64,000 nt of DNA from assembly GCF_019931195.1 (NCBI RefSeq), contig NZ_JAIOUO010000003.1, positions 558,001 through 622,000 of the forward strand, written 5' to 3'. The translations under genes and the position numbers were made by a program. The first letter of the stretch is position 1, and every line of letters begins with the position of its first letter. This DNA comes from Marinobacter sp. F4216 (GTDB lineage: Bacteria > Pseudomonadota > Gammaproteobacteria > Pseudomonadales > Oleiphilaceae). The notes beneath the pieces were generated by a model that made no database searches, was not told where the DNA came from, and worked only from the letters and a program-made list of their open reading frames with translations. Positions 62,802 to 64,000 of the stretch are shown here, one piece after another.

Positions 62802-63434
62802 TTAAATTCTCAAAAGCATGACTGGTTTAATCTCCAGCGCCTGCCGGGCGAACTCGGCATCCGGCCACACCAACAACCAGCCCAAAACCGCGAGATTGAG
62901 AATTACGTTGAACCAAAATGCCGCCTGAAAGGAGGTCTTTCGGGTTTTATGGCGAAAGAATTGCTGGCCCACCAGCGCCCCCGGCCAGCCACACAGTAGT
63001 TCGAACAGATGCAACCGCCCCTCGGGTACCCGCCGGTTGCCGCGTTCTGCGGCCCCTTTGTCGACCGCATACATCAAGAAAGTAACCAGGCTCATCGCGC
63101 CATAGGCGACCGGCAAAAGCAGCGGCACATACCCCAGGATATATAAAACCGAGATCGCCCCTCCTACTGCGGCTGCAATCAACAGAGCGACCCAAACGCC
63201 AGTCGCTAATGCTGCGCGGTGTCGGACCACCCCGGCGTATTGGAAACTGGCTGCCCTTAACCGGCCCTTCTCGTCTTTTGTTTGCGCGTAAACCACCTTG
63301 TCTCCGGCCGAAGGCCTGCCCCGCCCCTGATAGGCGCTGATGTGGGCAAATAAACGCTTACCTTCGTTTTCCGGAGTTATAAAGCCGAAACCCTTGGCAT
63401 CGTTCCATGAGGAGAGTAAGCCTTTCTGATTCAC
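62802..63434 (-). CDS. Cold-shock domain fused to DUF1294 membrane domain
   Basis: 210 residues from a GTG with GGGAAG upstream. The N-terminal cold-shock domain has RNP1 KGFGFI and a diverged RNP2 LFAHIS. The C-terminal half is DUF1294: four helices with YAVDKGAAERGNRRVPE, LCGWPGALVGQQFFRHKTRK. This architecture is known from many bacteria (csp-DUF1294) and suggests RNA-linked control at the membrane, but function is unknown. The radD-like fragment lies 55 bases upstream. Confidence 0.9.
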   Translation of the reverse strand: MNQKGLLSSWNDAKGFGFITPENEGKRLFAHISAYQGRGRPSAGDKVVYAQTKDEKGRLRAASFQYAGVVRHRAALATGVWVALLIAAAVGGAISVLYILGYVPLLLPVAYGAMSLVTFLMYAVDKGAAERGNRRVPEGRLHLFELLCGWPGALVGQQFFRHKTRKTSFQAAFWFNVILNLAVLGWLLVWPDAEFARQALEIKPVMLLRI

Positions 63435-63499
63435 GTAATGCTTCCCTGAAAAGTCTGTTTTGGCGCCTTGCAGAAAAAAAGCTGCCCCGGTTTACCTTT

Positions 63500-63567
63500 A
63501 GCTCCAACGCGGCACCGACCGCTTCCCGCTGGTAAGCGCGCAGTTTGAACGGAACATTTATCTTCAT
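63500..63567 (-). pseudogene. 5' fragment of a RadD-like helicase gene
   Basis: The frame starting at 63567 reads MKINVPFKLRAYQREAVGAA; RadD at 61736 starts [18 protein letters not shown]. The matching stretch is about 20 codons, then similarity ends. The rest of this frame is not helicase-like. It is on the same strand as radD, 1.8 kb before it, with the channel and the CSD-DUF1294 gene between. A leftover of a former second copy is the best explanation. Confidence 0.65.
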
Positions 63568-63602
63568 ACAAAGACCGGATCTTCCGTCATTCTACGGCTG
63601 AC

Positions 63603-64000
63603 TTACAGATACCGGCCGCCCGCACCAATCACCACCACGATCAGTCCAAGAATCAGGTTGATCCCCACCAGCTTGCGGATCTGCCCTACCTGCCGCCCGC
63701 CCTCTTGAGGATCCTGATTGGCAACGGCCTGTTTCAGCCGCCTGAAGGGGGCAAAATAGACATGAAAATAGAGCAGCATCATCACAATCCCCAATCCCTG
63801 CATGACATGAATGTGCCAGCCGGCACCCGCCATGTCACCGAATACGTTGAAGACCATCCAGTAACCGGTTACCAGCAACAGGATCACAGCCGCCCACACC
63901 CACCGGAAAAACCGGGAAAGGGTGCGGCACCACAGCACGCCCCGCTGCGACGTATCAATCACTTCAACCACCGCTGGCCGCATGGCCATGTAGGCGAAAA
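63603..64000 (-). CDS. CopD-like membrane protein, C-terminal part (cut by window edge)
   Basis: Open on the minus strand to the right edge; the visible part reads FAYMAMRPAVVEVIDTSQRG and continues to VVVIGAGGRYL. The F-Y-rich segment ending MAMRPAVVE is typical of the second helix of CopD/DUF2269-type proteins, so the ATG at 63989 is internal and the gene starts outside the window. At least three hydrophobic helices follow, with histidine in GWHIHVMQGLG and FHVYFAPF that could bind haem or copper. Confidence 0.75.
   Translation of the reverse strand, partial: FAYMAMRPAVVEVIDTSQRGVLWCRTLSRFFRWVWAAVILLLVTGYWMVFNVFGDMAGAGWHIHVMQGLGIVMMLLYFHVYFAPFRRLKQAVANQDPQEGGRQVGQIRKLVGINLILGLIVVVIGAGGRYL

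Overview
The window is a 64 kb piece of a GC-rich gammaproteobacterial chromosome. The gene set (AlkB-type alkane hydroxylase beside an AraC-type regulator, short-chain polyhydroxyalkanoate genes, two strongly similar cold-shock genes, RadD, TrxC, YqjD/ElaB-type proteins) is what one expects of Marinobacter or a close marine relative. This genus call is inference from gene content, not a database match. There is no rRNA, tRNA, CRISPR array, prophage or insertion sequence that I can see. Both window edges cut a gene: a dienelactone hydrolase on the left and a CopD-like membrane protein on the right.

Layout. 1-2.6 kb: alkane oxidation (alkB) with a divergent AraC regulator. 2.5-9.1 kb: threonine aldolase, a GIDE-LemA fusion membrane protein, crotonase, an M17 aminopeptidase, and three copies of an intergenic repeat each carrying a perfect DnaA-box sequence. 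9.1-11.4 kb: a four-gene operon led by a lysozyme-like protein, followed by small uncharacterised proteins. 11.4-17.6 kb: a frameshifted outer-membrane barrel gene, a YqjD-type pair, an AI-2E family permease, an enolase-superfamily enzyme and a DUF4124 protein with an in-frame hexamer microsatellite. 17.9-23.1 kb: an arylmalonate decarboxylase-like protein lacking the usual cysteine, RNase Z, a CHRD protein with a PEP-CTERM-like tail, the first cold-shock gene and small membrane/DUF genes. 23.3-27.3 kb: phaZ, phaB-like and phaC, i.e. depolymerisation and synthesis of PHA. 27.3-32.8 kb: oxidoreductases, MOSC, DnaJ, VWA and YqeY proteins.

32.8-39.7 kb: a complete Liv-type ABC importer operon (binding protein, two permeases, two ATPases) lying between a decayed 5' fragment of a threonine aldolase gene and the intact ltaE. 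39.7-45.5 kb: MFS transporter, small membrane proteins, patatin phospholipase, rhodanese, GST, NUDIX. 45.6-51.2 kb: DUF3175, cardiolipin synthase and two different phosphate transporters. 51.4-59.9 kb: second cold-shock gene with the same leader as the first, TrxC, bestrophin, NYN/OST-HTH protein, MBL hydrolase, cytochrome lipoprotein, phosphodiesterase, SlyD-like isomerase and an XRE regulator. 60-64 kb: radD, a voltage-gated-type K+ channel, a cold-shock/DUF1294 fusion, a second 5' gene remnant (RadD-like) and the CopD-like gene.

Most of the window is ordinary housekeeping and lifestyle DNA. The observations I rate highest are the DnaA-box repeat family, two ancient 5'-end duplications (ltaE and radD) that each flank a block of other genes as direct repeats, the GIDE-LemA fusion, and the lysozyme-led operon, which could be an effector/immunity arrangement.
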